7,590 nt of DNA from Deltaproteobacteria bacterium (lineage in GTDB: Bacteria > Desulfobacterota > GWC2-55-46 > DRQE01): positions 1-7,590 of the forward strand of contig DAOVXI010000086.1 in assembly GCA_030636245.1 (NCBI GenBank). The letters run 5' to 3'. Numbering within the stretch: position 1 is the stretch's first letter; every line of letters starts with the position of its first letter. Below the pieces are notes generated by a model, which saw only the letters and a list, made by a program, of their open reading frames with translations, was not told the origin of the DNA and did not search any database. Below are positions 1 to 5,826 of the stretch, in pieces. The position numbers and the translations under genes were made by a program.

Positions 1-32
1 ATACATCAAAAGGTCCGAGTAGTATTCTAAGT

Positions 33-2594
33 TCAGCCGTTCGTGTACTTGATGATGGAGCGAAGAAGGTCCGGCTTTTTTACAGGCTTTCCGATGTGAG
101 CCGTACAGCCGGCCTCCATGCATTTTATCTCATGCTCTTTTAAGGCATGCGCGGTCAGAGCTACTACGGGCGCGGGTGAAAGATCGTTTGTCTTTTCATA
201 CTCCCTTATCATGCGTGTTGCCTCATAGCCGTCCATAACAGGCATCTCCATATCCATTAATACAAGGTCATACTTTTCTTCCTTGAACTTCTTGAGCGCT
301 TCAGCGCCGTTCTCGACAAGCTCGACACTATATGGCGTATCCCTCAGAAAAGTCTTTATTACAAAACTTATATGTTCTGAGTCCTCGGCCAGGAGTATCT
401 TAAGTGTTCGGCTGTCGCTTGGTTTATCCGTTACCGCCTCTTTACGATGAGACTCATCAATACTTCCCGAGTGTATCTTGAACTTTGCCGTAAAATTGAA
501 CTTGGAGCCGCGGCCCTCTTTGCTCTCTACCCATATTCTTCCGCCCATAAGGTTTACAAGTTTTTTGGATATCGAAAGGCCCAACCCGCTCCCCCCGTAT
601 TTTCTTGTGGTCGAGTTATCGGCCTGTGAGAATTGATCGAATATGCTCTCAAGCTTATCAGTCGATATGCCAACACCGGTATCCTTGATCGTAAATAACA
701 GCGTTGCCTCATCGCCATCATCCTTTGCGACATAATCGTATGGGGTCACCTCTAGCTTGACCTCACCCCTCTCGGTAAACTTAACGGCATTACCGACAAG
801 GTTAAGCAGTACCTCGCTAAGCCGCAGCCTGTCGCCGACAACGGACTTAGGCACACCCTCAAGGATGCGAAGCTCCACCCTGAGGTTCTTGTCCCCCGCC
901 CTTACTCTCGCAAGAGAGACCGCCGCCTCAACTTCCCTCTCCAGACTAAAGGGTTTTTCCTCAAGTTTAAGCTGGCCCGCCTCTATCTTTGATATATCCA
1001 AAATGTCATTTATAAGGCCAAGGAGCGTGTCGCTCGCGCTTGAGATTATGTCCAGGTACTTCTCGTCCTCTTCATCCCTTGCCTCCTTGTCGGAAAGCAG
1101 CTCTGATACGCCGGTTATCGCGGTTATGGGGGTCCTTATCTCATGGCTCATGCTTGCCAGAAAATCGCTCTTTGCTCTGCTTGCCGCCTCTGCGCTCTCT
1201 TTCGCCTTCGCAAGCTCCACCTCTTCGCGCTTACGCTCTGTTATATCCGTCATTATTCCTACAAGGCCTGCAACGTTGTCATCCCTGCCCGTGTATGTCG
1301 CCTTAGTAAAAATGACGTCGTGCAGCTTTCCATCGGTGTACTTAACCTGAAACTCGTACTCCTGCACCCCGGGGTTGTTTAAAAGCGCTGAATCCATTTC
1401 ATGGTACTTATCCCCAAGTTCTTTTGAGGCGACATCATACACTGTTTTTCCAAGCAGCTCTTCCCTCTTAAAACCCACGGAATCCTCAAAGGCCTTGTTG
1501 CATCCAAGGTACTTCTCATCCGTGTCTTTATAAAATATCGGGTTTGGAATGGTATCAAGCAAGGTTTGCAGCAGGTTGCTGCGCTCCCTTAACTCTCTTT
1601 CGAGAAAAATACTTTCCGTTACATCGTGTGCCCGCGAAGCGACCCCTATTACTTTTCCCGCTTTATCTATTAACGGAGTGTTGTACCACTCACAAATTAT
1701 TATCCTGCCGTCCTTTGTAATATTATCATTTCTGCTTCTCGTGCCCCCTTCATTCTTAAGCAAGCTTGCCCATATATCATCAACATGCTTCTTAATGCTC
1801 TTCGGAACGATAAACCCAATGGCGGTTCGTCCCATTGCTTCCTCTTTTGTAAATCCGAACATTTTTTCTGCCGCTGGATTCCAGCCTATAACCTCAAAGT
1901 CTGTGTTCCACTCTATTGCCGCAAGCGGTGTGTGTTCCACATGGAGAAACTGTTTTTGTTCGTTCGTTCTTAACTCATCCTCATACCTTTCACGCCTTCT
2001 CTCGAACAAAATAATGACCCCCAATACGAAAACAACGATCATGGCCCACACGATCAATAAGACGCGGCTATGGCTACCTATATCCGTAAATTTACTTTGG
2101 ACTAAGTTATGCAGCCCTTCCTCAAGCTGATCAAATGCGAAAATGAGTGCTTCATATGAGCTGTAAAATGAAGCAAGGTCATCTGCTTTGATCTTTGTCA
2201 GTGCTTGATTAAAGGCATCTGCCTCCTTTAACAAGGCATCCACCATTACCCTTATATTCTCTTCAGCAGCGTCACTGAATATTTCTTTTGAGGATATATT
2301 TTTTATCTCATTGAGCCCGGCGTCGATCTCATCCAGGCTTTGCTTAAAGTTTTCCGGGTTTTTATAGACATCGGGATGGAAGCTATCCTCGTCAACAAAA
2401 AGGTGAAGCTTTGTATAGCCATTGTGGGTATGCATTACTTCATTATCAAGCTCCCAGATAAAGGACTGTTCATCCCTCAGCCTCTCTGTAGAGTAAAGAC
2501 TGAAGAGTGCTACCGCCGTGACGCACAGAACCGCAACCGGCGCAACATAACGCCAAACAAGAGGCTTGAATCTTTTGTAGGTTTTTTCGCTCAA
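33..2594 (-). CDS. Membrane-bound PAS-PAS hybrid sensor histidine kinase with C-terminal receiver
   Basis: This 853-residue protein should sense a signal at the inner membrane, autophosphorylate on His and pass the phosphate to its own receiver. Two hydrophobic helices (about 13-35 and 177-198) flank a mostly helical periplasmic region of about 140 residues, like a four-helix-bundle sensor. Two PAS domains follow (about 213-327 and 337-455), each ending in a DVTE/DITE-type motif, then a short coiled coil. The HisKA H-box SHEIRTP places the phospho-His at residue 484. The ATPase domain shows an N-box (NLVGNAVKF, 598-606), DTGVGIS (638-644) and GGSGLGLSI (667-675). The receiver (about 731-850) keeps E737/D738, phospho-Asp D781, T814 and K836, so it looks intact. 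No Hpt domain is present, so onward transfer needs a separate Hpt or response-regulator partner. The start is TTG: TAAGGA (2602-2607) lies 7 bases upstream. The gene is preceded by a 164-base gap. The signal and the output are unknown. Confidence 0.95.
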   Translation of the reverse strand: MSEKTYKRFKPLVWRYVAPVAVLCVTAVALFSLYSTERLRDEQSFIWELDNEVMHTHNGYTKLHLFVDEDSFHPDVYKNPENFKQSLDEIDAGLNEIKNISSKEIFSDAAEENIRVMVDALLKEADAFNQALTKIKADDLASFYSSYEALIFAFDQLEEGLHNLVQSKFTDIGSHSRVLLIVWAMIVVFVLGVIILFERRRERYEDELRTNEQKQFLHVEHTPLAAIEWNTDFEVIGWNPAAEKMFGFTKEEAMGRTAIGFIVPKSIKKHVDDIWASLLKNEGGTRSRNDNITKDGRIIICEWYNTPLIDKAGKVIGVASRAHDVTESIFLERELRERSNLLQTLLDTIPNPIFYKDTDEKYLGCNKAFEDSVGFKREELLGKTVYDVASKELGDKYHEMDSALLNNPGVQEYEFQVKYTDGKLHDVIFTKATYTGRDDNVAGLVGIMTDITERKREEVELAKAKESAEAASRAKSDFLASMSHEIRTPITAITGVSELLSDKEARDEEDEKYLDIISSASDTLLGLINDILDISKIEAGQLKLEEKPFSLEREVEAAVSLARVRAGDKNLRVELRILEGVPKSVVGDRLRLSEVLLNLVGNAVKFTERGEVKLEVTPYDYVAKDDGDEATLLFTIKDTGVGISTDKLESIFDQFSQADNSTTRKYGGSGLGLSISKKLVNLMGGRIWVESKEGRGSKFNFTAKFKIHSGSIDESHRKEAVTDKPSDSRTLKILLAEDSEHISFVIKTFLRDTPYSVELVENGAEALKKFKEEKYDLVLMDMEMPVMDGYEATRMIREYEKTNDLSPAPVVALTAHALKEHEIKCMEAGCTAHIGKPVKKPDLLRSIIKYTNG

Positions 2595-2717
2595 AATGAG
2601 ATCCTTAATCTATCATCGCTGAAAGAGCAAATATTATTTATTTTTTTACACAGAAAGAGCTAAAAGAATACATCTATAGAGTGACATGTGCCCGACCTCA
2701 GCCTGATCAAATTACGA

Positions 2718-2723
2718 ATTATA
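2718..2723 (-). promoter_or_regulatory. Candidate -10 element upstream of the histidine kinase gene
   Basis: The minus strand reads TATAAT here, about 124 bases before the TTG start, in the AT-rich gap between the glycosyltransferase and kinase genes. No good TTGACA-like -35 box lies at the usual distance; only a T-run is present. This is a weak call. It matters because it decides whether the kinase has its own promoter. I see no convincing intrinsic terminator after the glycosyltransferase, so read-through is also possible. Nothing else in the 2595-2758 gap could be assigned. Confidence 0.25.
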
Positions 2724-2758
2724 CCTATAATTGTACCATAAAAAATGAAGGCTTTTTG

Positions 2759-3892
2759 CTATTTTAGAGTCTTACTTTGAAAAACATTATAGATCTCCCT
2801 GTCATAGATCAATGCCTGCTCACTCCAATCATAATGACTCACAGCATTTTTAAGTGCTTCTTTTTCATCATTTGTTTTGTTCAGGATCTTCTCTTCGAGT
2901 TTACCTACCAGCTCATTAAAACTATTATATAAATTTTCTTTTTGCAGTTCTGCTGGGATATGTTCCGGGTATGCAAGCCTGTTTGGAAGCAGCGGGTAGG
3001 CCCCGCAGTAGATCGCCTCGACAACAGAACAACCAAAAAAATCATGATCCGAGGTGACCGGGAGTATATCGGAAAGCTTTAACCATCTTATATACTCTGT
3101 CCTGTCTTTAGCGTAACCAAAGTGTATTATCTTTGACGCAAGCCTTGCCCTTGCTTCATCAAAGACCTTCGCGGTTTTTCCAGTACTCTCGCCAAGGATG
3201 GCGAGTTCAAAATCAAGACCTTTGTCTTTCATTATGTATAGTGCCTTAAAAAAATCATCGGGCCTCTTGTCATGCTCCCACCTGTGGTTCCAGAGTATAA
3301 GAGGCGGTTTTTTTTCTCCTCCGCCTTCAACCTCGACCTTGTCAAGCTCTTTAAAGTTCATCCCGACAGACAGCACCGCGCTTTTCTTCTCTATTACATC
3401 AATACTTTCAAGCTGACCGCCCTCCGGCATCTTACCTAAAAGCTCCCTCGCGGCTTTCATGAAAACTTCCATATGGAACTTTGAATTAAAAAAAACCCTG
3501 TCAGCACTTAACGCGGAGGTTATGTTTATCAGCCCAAAATGAATATCCCTGCCGCCTTTTAAGTCCTTATCTCCAAAGGAGCGTGGATAGGTCATCTGGT
3601 TTTCATGAAAATAGAGACAGACGGGTATATCGTGGGTTTCTTTTCTTGTGAGAGATAGAAAGAGAGAGGCATCAAACATGTCGGAGAATAAAAGCAGGTC
3701 GGGGTTAGGATTATCTTTAATAAATTTCTCTGCAAGCGTAACGGCGCCCGCACGCATCCTCCACTTCCAATTTCTGCCGGGCAGAGTTAAAAGCTCTACA
3801 TCGTGGGCGCTGTTTTTTTTATACCCTTTTGCCCACTCTTTATGTGAGCCGGAAAAGTAAGGTTCGACAAGTGTTATCTTAAGTTTTTTCAT
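2759..3892 (-). CDS. GT4-type glycosyltransferase, tRNA-queuosine alpha-mannosyltransferase-like (DUF3524)
   Basis: This 377-residue soluble protein resembles the family of human GTDC1/QTMAN, which attaches mannose from GDP-mannose to queuosine-34 of tRNA-Asp. The N-terminal Rossmann-like half carries the DUF3524-style signature: EPYFSGSHKEW (10-20), LPGRNWKWRMR (37-47), SDMFDASLF (70-78) and YFHENQMTYP (94-103). The C-terminal half looks like a GT-B donor-binding domain, with WNHRWEHDKRPDDF (201-214), then SDHDFFGCSVVEA (281-293), whose E292 fits the conserved acidic donor-binding position, and LPNRLAYPE (302-310). The length and order of motifs suggest a complete gene. An in-frame stop lies four codons upstream of the ATG; the ribosome binding site is weak. 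It starts 59 bases after the reductase stop codon, so the two genes are probably co-transcribed. The family assignment rests on motif recall, and the exact acceptor (Q-tRNA or another molecule) is inferred. No queuosine synthesis gene is in the window. Confidence 0.8.
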   Translation of the reverse strand: MKKLKITLVEPYFSGSHKEWAKGYKKNSAHDVELLTLPGRNWKWRMRAGAVTLAEKFIKDNPNPDLLLFSDMFDASLFLSLTRKETHDIPVCLYFHENQMTYPRSFGDKDLKGGRDIHFGLINITSALSADRVFFNSKFHMEVFMKAARELLGKMPEGGQLESIDVIEKKSAVLSVGMNFKELDKVEVEGGGEKKPPLILWNHRWEHDKRPDDFFKALYIMKDKGLDFELAILGESTGKTAKVFDEARARLASKIIHFGYAKDRTEYIRWLKLSDILPVTSDHDFFGCSVVEAIYCGAYPLLPNRLAYPEHIPAELQKENLYNSFNELVGKLEEKILNKTNDEKEALKNAVSHYDWSEQALIYDREIYNVFQSKTLK

Positions 3893-3951
3893 TGCTGTTA
3901 TTATAAGGATCGCTTCTATGGCAGCTCAATGCGAGAACTTGATGAAGAACG

Positions 3952-4761
3952 CTACCAGTATTTTTCAACATGAAGTTGTCCGGATATTTTCTTAGTATGC
4001 TCTCTGTATCCGTCGGCCTCAAGTTTTATCATTGCTTTTTCGATCATCCCCGGATTTCCGCAGAGGAACACATGGGTATCTTCCGGTGACGGCTCGAAAC
4101 CAAAAAGCTCCTTAACGTTATCTCCACTGAGAAGGTCCTGGACATAACCCGTTAGCCCCTGCCACGCTGTCGGCTCGTCATCGGGCCTGCTTATTATCGG
4201 CACATATGAAAAATCAGGACATATCCGTTCCATGGTCACCAGCTCCGAGCGATAGCCAAGGTCCCAGGAGTGGCGCGCTCCGTGTATTACGGCGAACTTT
4301 CTGCCTTTGCCGCACTCAAGCTCTGTTCTTACCATGCTCATATAAGGCGCCAGACCGGTGCCGGTAGAAAGAAGCACTACATTTTTGTACTCCTCCTTTA
4401 TATCGCTCAAAGTAAACATGCCGGTAAACTTGCTGTTCATCCAAAGCTTATCACCCACCTTAAGTGAAAAGAGCCTTGGGGTCAAAGCTCCCGACCTTAC
4501 AAGCGTCACATAGAACTCCACATACTCTTTCTCGCTTGAAGACGAGGCTATTGAGTAGGCGCGCTTTATCATCTTTTCATTCTCAGGCTTCTCATCCTCG
4601 ATATCCGAGTAGCGCACCCTTTCACTGGATCCGGGAAGGCCTAGCACGGCGAACTGACCGGGGATGAAGTCGGGTAGCTCCCACCCCTCTGGTTTAAGCT
4701 GAAGTATTATCAGCCCCGGTGCCACTTCAATTCTCTGTGTTACTATGGCGTTGAGTTCCAT
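3952..4761 (-). CDS. fpr: Ferredoxin/flavodoxin--NADP(+) reductase
   Basis: This 269-residue FAD enzyme should move electrons between NADPH and ferredoxin or flavodoxin in the cytoplasm. The N-terminal barrel carries the FAD motif RAYSIAS (67-73) and a second FAD-proximal segment, LVRSGALTPRL (87-97). The NADP domain shows STGTGLAPYMSM (132-143), HGARHSWDLGYR (160-171) and CGNPGMI (234-240). The protein ends in HVEKYW, with the terminal aromatic residue that stacks on the flavin in bacterial Fpr enzymes. Compared with E. coli Fpr, about 15-20 polar, acidic residues are inserted at roughly 46-66, just before the FAD motif. The ATG start is supported by AAGGA ending 8 bases upstream. A promoter candidate lies just ahead, and the glycosyltransferase follows after 59 bases. 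The physiological partner is unknown. A role in oxidative stress or in supplying reduced ferredoxin is possible but not shown by the context. Confidence 0.92.
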   Translation of the reverse strand: MELNAIVTQRIEVAPGLIILQLKPEGWELPDFIPGQFAVLGLPGSSERVRYSDIEDEKPENEKMIKRAYSIASSSSEKEYVEFYVTLVRSGALTPRLFSLKVGDKLWMNSKFTGMFTLSDIKEEYKNVVLLSTGTGLAPYMSMVRTELECGKGRKFAVIHGARHSWDLGYRSELVTMERICPDFSYVPIISRPDDEPTAWQGLTGYVQDLLSGDNVKELFGFEPSPEDTHVFLCGNPGMIEKAMIKLEADGYREHTKKISGQLHVEKYW

Positions 4762-4803
4762 CGTTAGTATCCTTGACCTTTCATCTTCCGGAATTATTTA
4801 TAA

Positions 4804-4831
4804 AGTTTAGCAAATTCAATGAGAATTGCAA
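4804..4831 (-). promoter_or_regulatory. Candidate sigma70-type promoter for the reductase gene
   Basis: On the minus strand TTGCAA (4826-4831) is followed after 16 bases by TAAACT (4804-4809), and TGC directly precedes the -10 box, giving an extended -10. Transcription would begin near 4797, about 36 bases before the ATG. The -35 region overlaps a 9-base-period direct repeat (CAATTCTTG, CAATTCTCA) and a loose inverted repeat, TTCAAT-N13-ATTGAA. This could be an operator, or chance in AT-rich DNA. Confidence 0.4.
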
Positions 4832-4931
4832 GAATTGAAGATTGGAATAAGAGTTTTTTACATTCTTGGATCAAACAAAGGAAGGCGCTGGCAACACGAG
4901 CGATGTAGCCCGGATTTTTTATTAAAATAGA

Positions 4932-5324
4932 TCAGTCACGTGATGTTTTTGAGATGATATTGTCAGTGGCGATCACAAGCTCACCCGCATCCAGGGGTTT
5001 ACCCATCACAGAGTGTACGCCGTGAATATTAAGTGACCTGACATCATATATCTTTTCAAAGTTACTTAGAACAAGGATGGGGGTGTTTTTGTTGATCTCT
5101 AGGCTCTTTATGTAGTGTACGGTCTCTTTAAGACTTATTCCGGGCATAAAGGCCTCTGTTATTATAATATCAAACCTTGACTCAGAGACTTTTCGCAGCG
5201 CATCCACCACGGTCGTTGTGTTTTCAACCTCGGCTTCGCTGCATCTTGTGAACGTATCCCTTACAAGCTTTCCCGCCTGATAGGAATCATCGATCACCAG
5301 CACCTTTATCCTGCCCTTTTTCAT
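4932..5324 (-). CDS. Stand-alone CheY-like receiver protein with Glu at the phospho-acceptor site
   Basis: This 130-residue protein is a single receiver domain with no output domain. The beta1 strand KVLVIDDS gives the acidic pair D12/D13, the beta4 end ILVLSN gives S87, and MGKP gives K109. These positions match E. coli CheY D12, D13, T87 and K109. At the phospho-acceptor position, however, the segment DIIITEAFMPG has E57 (codon GAG) instead of Asp. Glu in this place can mimic a phosphorylated state in some receivers, so the protein may be constitutively active, or may be switched by binding rather than by phosphorylation. The ATG start is directly preceded by TAGGAG, which is too close to be ideal; AAGGTGG (5334-5340) lies 9 bases upstream and may be the working ribosome site. 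A later GTG at codon 8 would cut into beta1 and is unlikely. The gene is divergent from the LuxR-type gene. It lies 170 bases ahead of the reductase, which has its own promoter candidate. Confidence 0.9.
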   Translation of the reverse strand: MKKGRIKVLVIDDSYQAGKLVRDTFTRCSEAEVENTTTVVDALRKVSESRFDIIITEAFMPGISLKETVHYIKSLEINKNTPILVLSNFEKIYDVRSLNIHGVHSVMGKPLDAGELVIATDNIISKTSRD

Positions 5325-5368
5325 CTCCTAAAGCCACCTTCTCATCGCAAATCCTGTCATGATGGATG

Positions 5369-5406
5369 CAGCGTTTACCGGATCAAATAAATAAACCTAA
5401 ACGCTG
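5369..5406. repeat. Perfect 9+9 inverted repeat in the receiver-gene leader
   Basis: CAGCGTTTA (5369-5377) and TAAACGCTG (5398-5406) are exact reverse complements, separated by 20 AT-rich bases. An extra GG/CC pairing is possible inside the loop after a two-base bulge. The element lies 45 bases before the receiver ATG. It could be an RNA hairpin in the leader or a binding site for a dimeric regulator. No T-run follows on the minus strand, so it is not a simple intrinsic terminator. Confidence 0.7.
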
Positions 5407-5422
5407 GTTAGAATTACCTATT

Positions 5423-5452
5423 ATCGTAAGAAATAACCAATCTAAGTAGCAA
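5423..5452 (-). promoter_or_regulatory. Weak promoter candidate for the receiver gene
   Basis: On the minus strand TTGCTA (5447-5452) and TACGAT (5423-5428) are spaced by 18 bases, each matching four of six sigma70 consensus positions. Transcription would begin near 5416, which would put the 9+9 inverted repeat at the very start of the leader. The surrounding DNA is AT-rich, so a chance match is quite possible. Confidence 0.25.
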
Positions 5453-5636
5453 AATATAACATTAATCTAATATTCTGTAAATAGACAGCTATACCTATAT
5501 CAATTTGCTAGCTTTCTTGTTAAAATAGGATAAATTCCTCCGATTAGCTTGCAAAAGATATATCCTGTGCTTTAATATAAAAGTACCTTGGGGAAAGGCA
5601 GAGACAGACATCATACGACAAGCCGGGCATATTGTT

Positions 5637-5666
5637 TTGTGAAATGACTTGTTTATCCGTTATAAT
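5637..5666 (+). promoter_or_regulatory. Candidate sigma70-type promoter for the LuxR-type gene
   Basis: TTGTGA (5637-5642) is followed after 18 bases by a perfect TATAAT (5661-5666). Transcription would begin near 5673, leaving a leader of about 150 bases before the TTG start. This is the best -10 box on the plus strand in the intergenic region. Confidence 0.45.
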
Positions 5667-5712
5667 CACACAATCGCTTCGGTCACTTCAAGAAATACCA
5701 TCCCCCCAAAAA

Positions 5713-5754
5713 ATCTTAAGATATACCTCCGACCTCTATGGCATGACCGAGGTC
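5713..5754. repeat. Palindrome and adjacent hairpin in the LuxR-gene leader
   Basis: ATCTTAAGAT (5713-5722) is a perfect 10-base palindrome. Just after it GACCTC (5731-5736) and GAGGTC (5749-5754) form an exact inverted repeat with a 12-base loop. Both lie between the promoter candidate and the ribosome binding site. They could be operator or RNA structure. Neither is followed by a T-run typical of a terminator on the plus strand. Confidence 0.5.
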
Positions 5755-5812
5755 CTGACAAAAAAGCTCTAACGCAACACTAAAAACCACTTGATTAGTT
5801 TTACACAACTTT

Positions 5813-5817
5813 GGAGG
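5813..5817 (+). promoter_or_regulatory. Ribosome binding site that fixes the LuxR-gene start
   Basis: GGAGG here is followed after 9 bases by an in-frame TTG at 5827. An upstream in-frame TTG at 5791 would put this strong site inside the coding region and has no comparable site of its own. The start at 5827 is therefore preferred. Confidence 0.75.
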
Positions 5818-5826
5818 CACATCCGG

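Larger units (their letters stand above)
5325..5826. other. AT-rich divergent intergenic region of about 500 bases
   Basis: This stretch separates the receiver gene (minus) from the LuxR-type gene (plus). It contains no supported protein gene. It holds promoter candidates for both genes, a perfect 9+9 inverted repeat, a 10-base palindrome and a short hairpin, each listed separately. Weak promoter-like pairs also occur near 5540-5580 on the plus strand (TTGCAA-N18-TAATAT). The space between about 5455 and 5635 is AT-rich and could hold operators or a small RNA, but I cannot identify one. No known riboswitch class was recognised. Confidence 0.6.

Noticed and set aside
757..1350. Long plus-strand open frame of 197 codons
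   Set aside because: It lies wholly antisense to the kinase-core coding sequence of the hybrid kinase. Its Ser/Leu-rich composition is typical of a shadow frame.
1549..2130. Plus-strand open frame of 193 codons
   Set aside because: It is antisense to the PAS domains of the hybrid kinase and has no recognisable motif or supporting ribosome site.
2340..2663. Plus-strand open frame of 107 codons
   Set aside because: It is antisense to the kinase N-terminus and runs into the intergenic gap, with no motif or start signal.
4880..4926. Possible intrinsic terminator on the plus strand (GGCGCTGG...GTAGCCCGGATTTTTT)
   Set aside because: The only stem is a four-base CGCT/AGCG pair with a large bulge before GGC/GCC, and no plus-strand gene lies upstream that it could terminate.
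5550..5640. Possible riboswitch in the LuxR upstream region
   Set aside because: Purine-rich segments such as GGGGAAAGGCAGAGACAG suggested a structured RNA, but I could not match conserved cores of c-di-GMP, preQ1 or other common classes, and no clear paired stems emerge.
5644..5772. Plus-strand small open frame of 42 codons ahead of the LuxR-type gene
   Set aside because: It begins at ATG 5644 without a ribosome site, and the predicted -10 box lies inside it. It is in the same frame as the LuxR gene but ends at TAA 5770-5772. A leader peptide cannot be excluded but is not supported.
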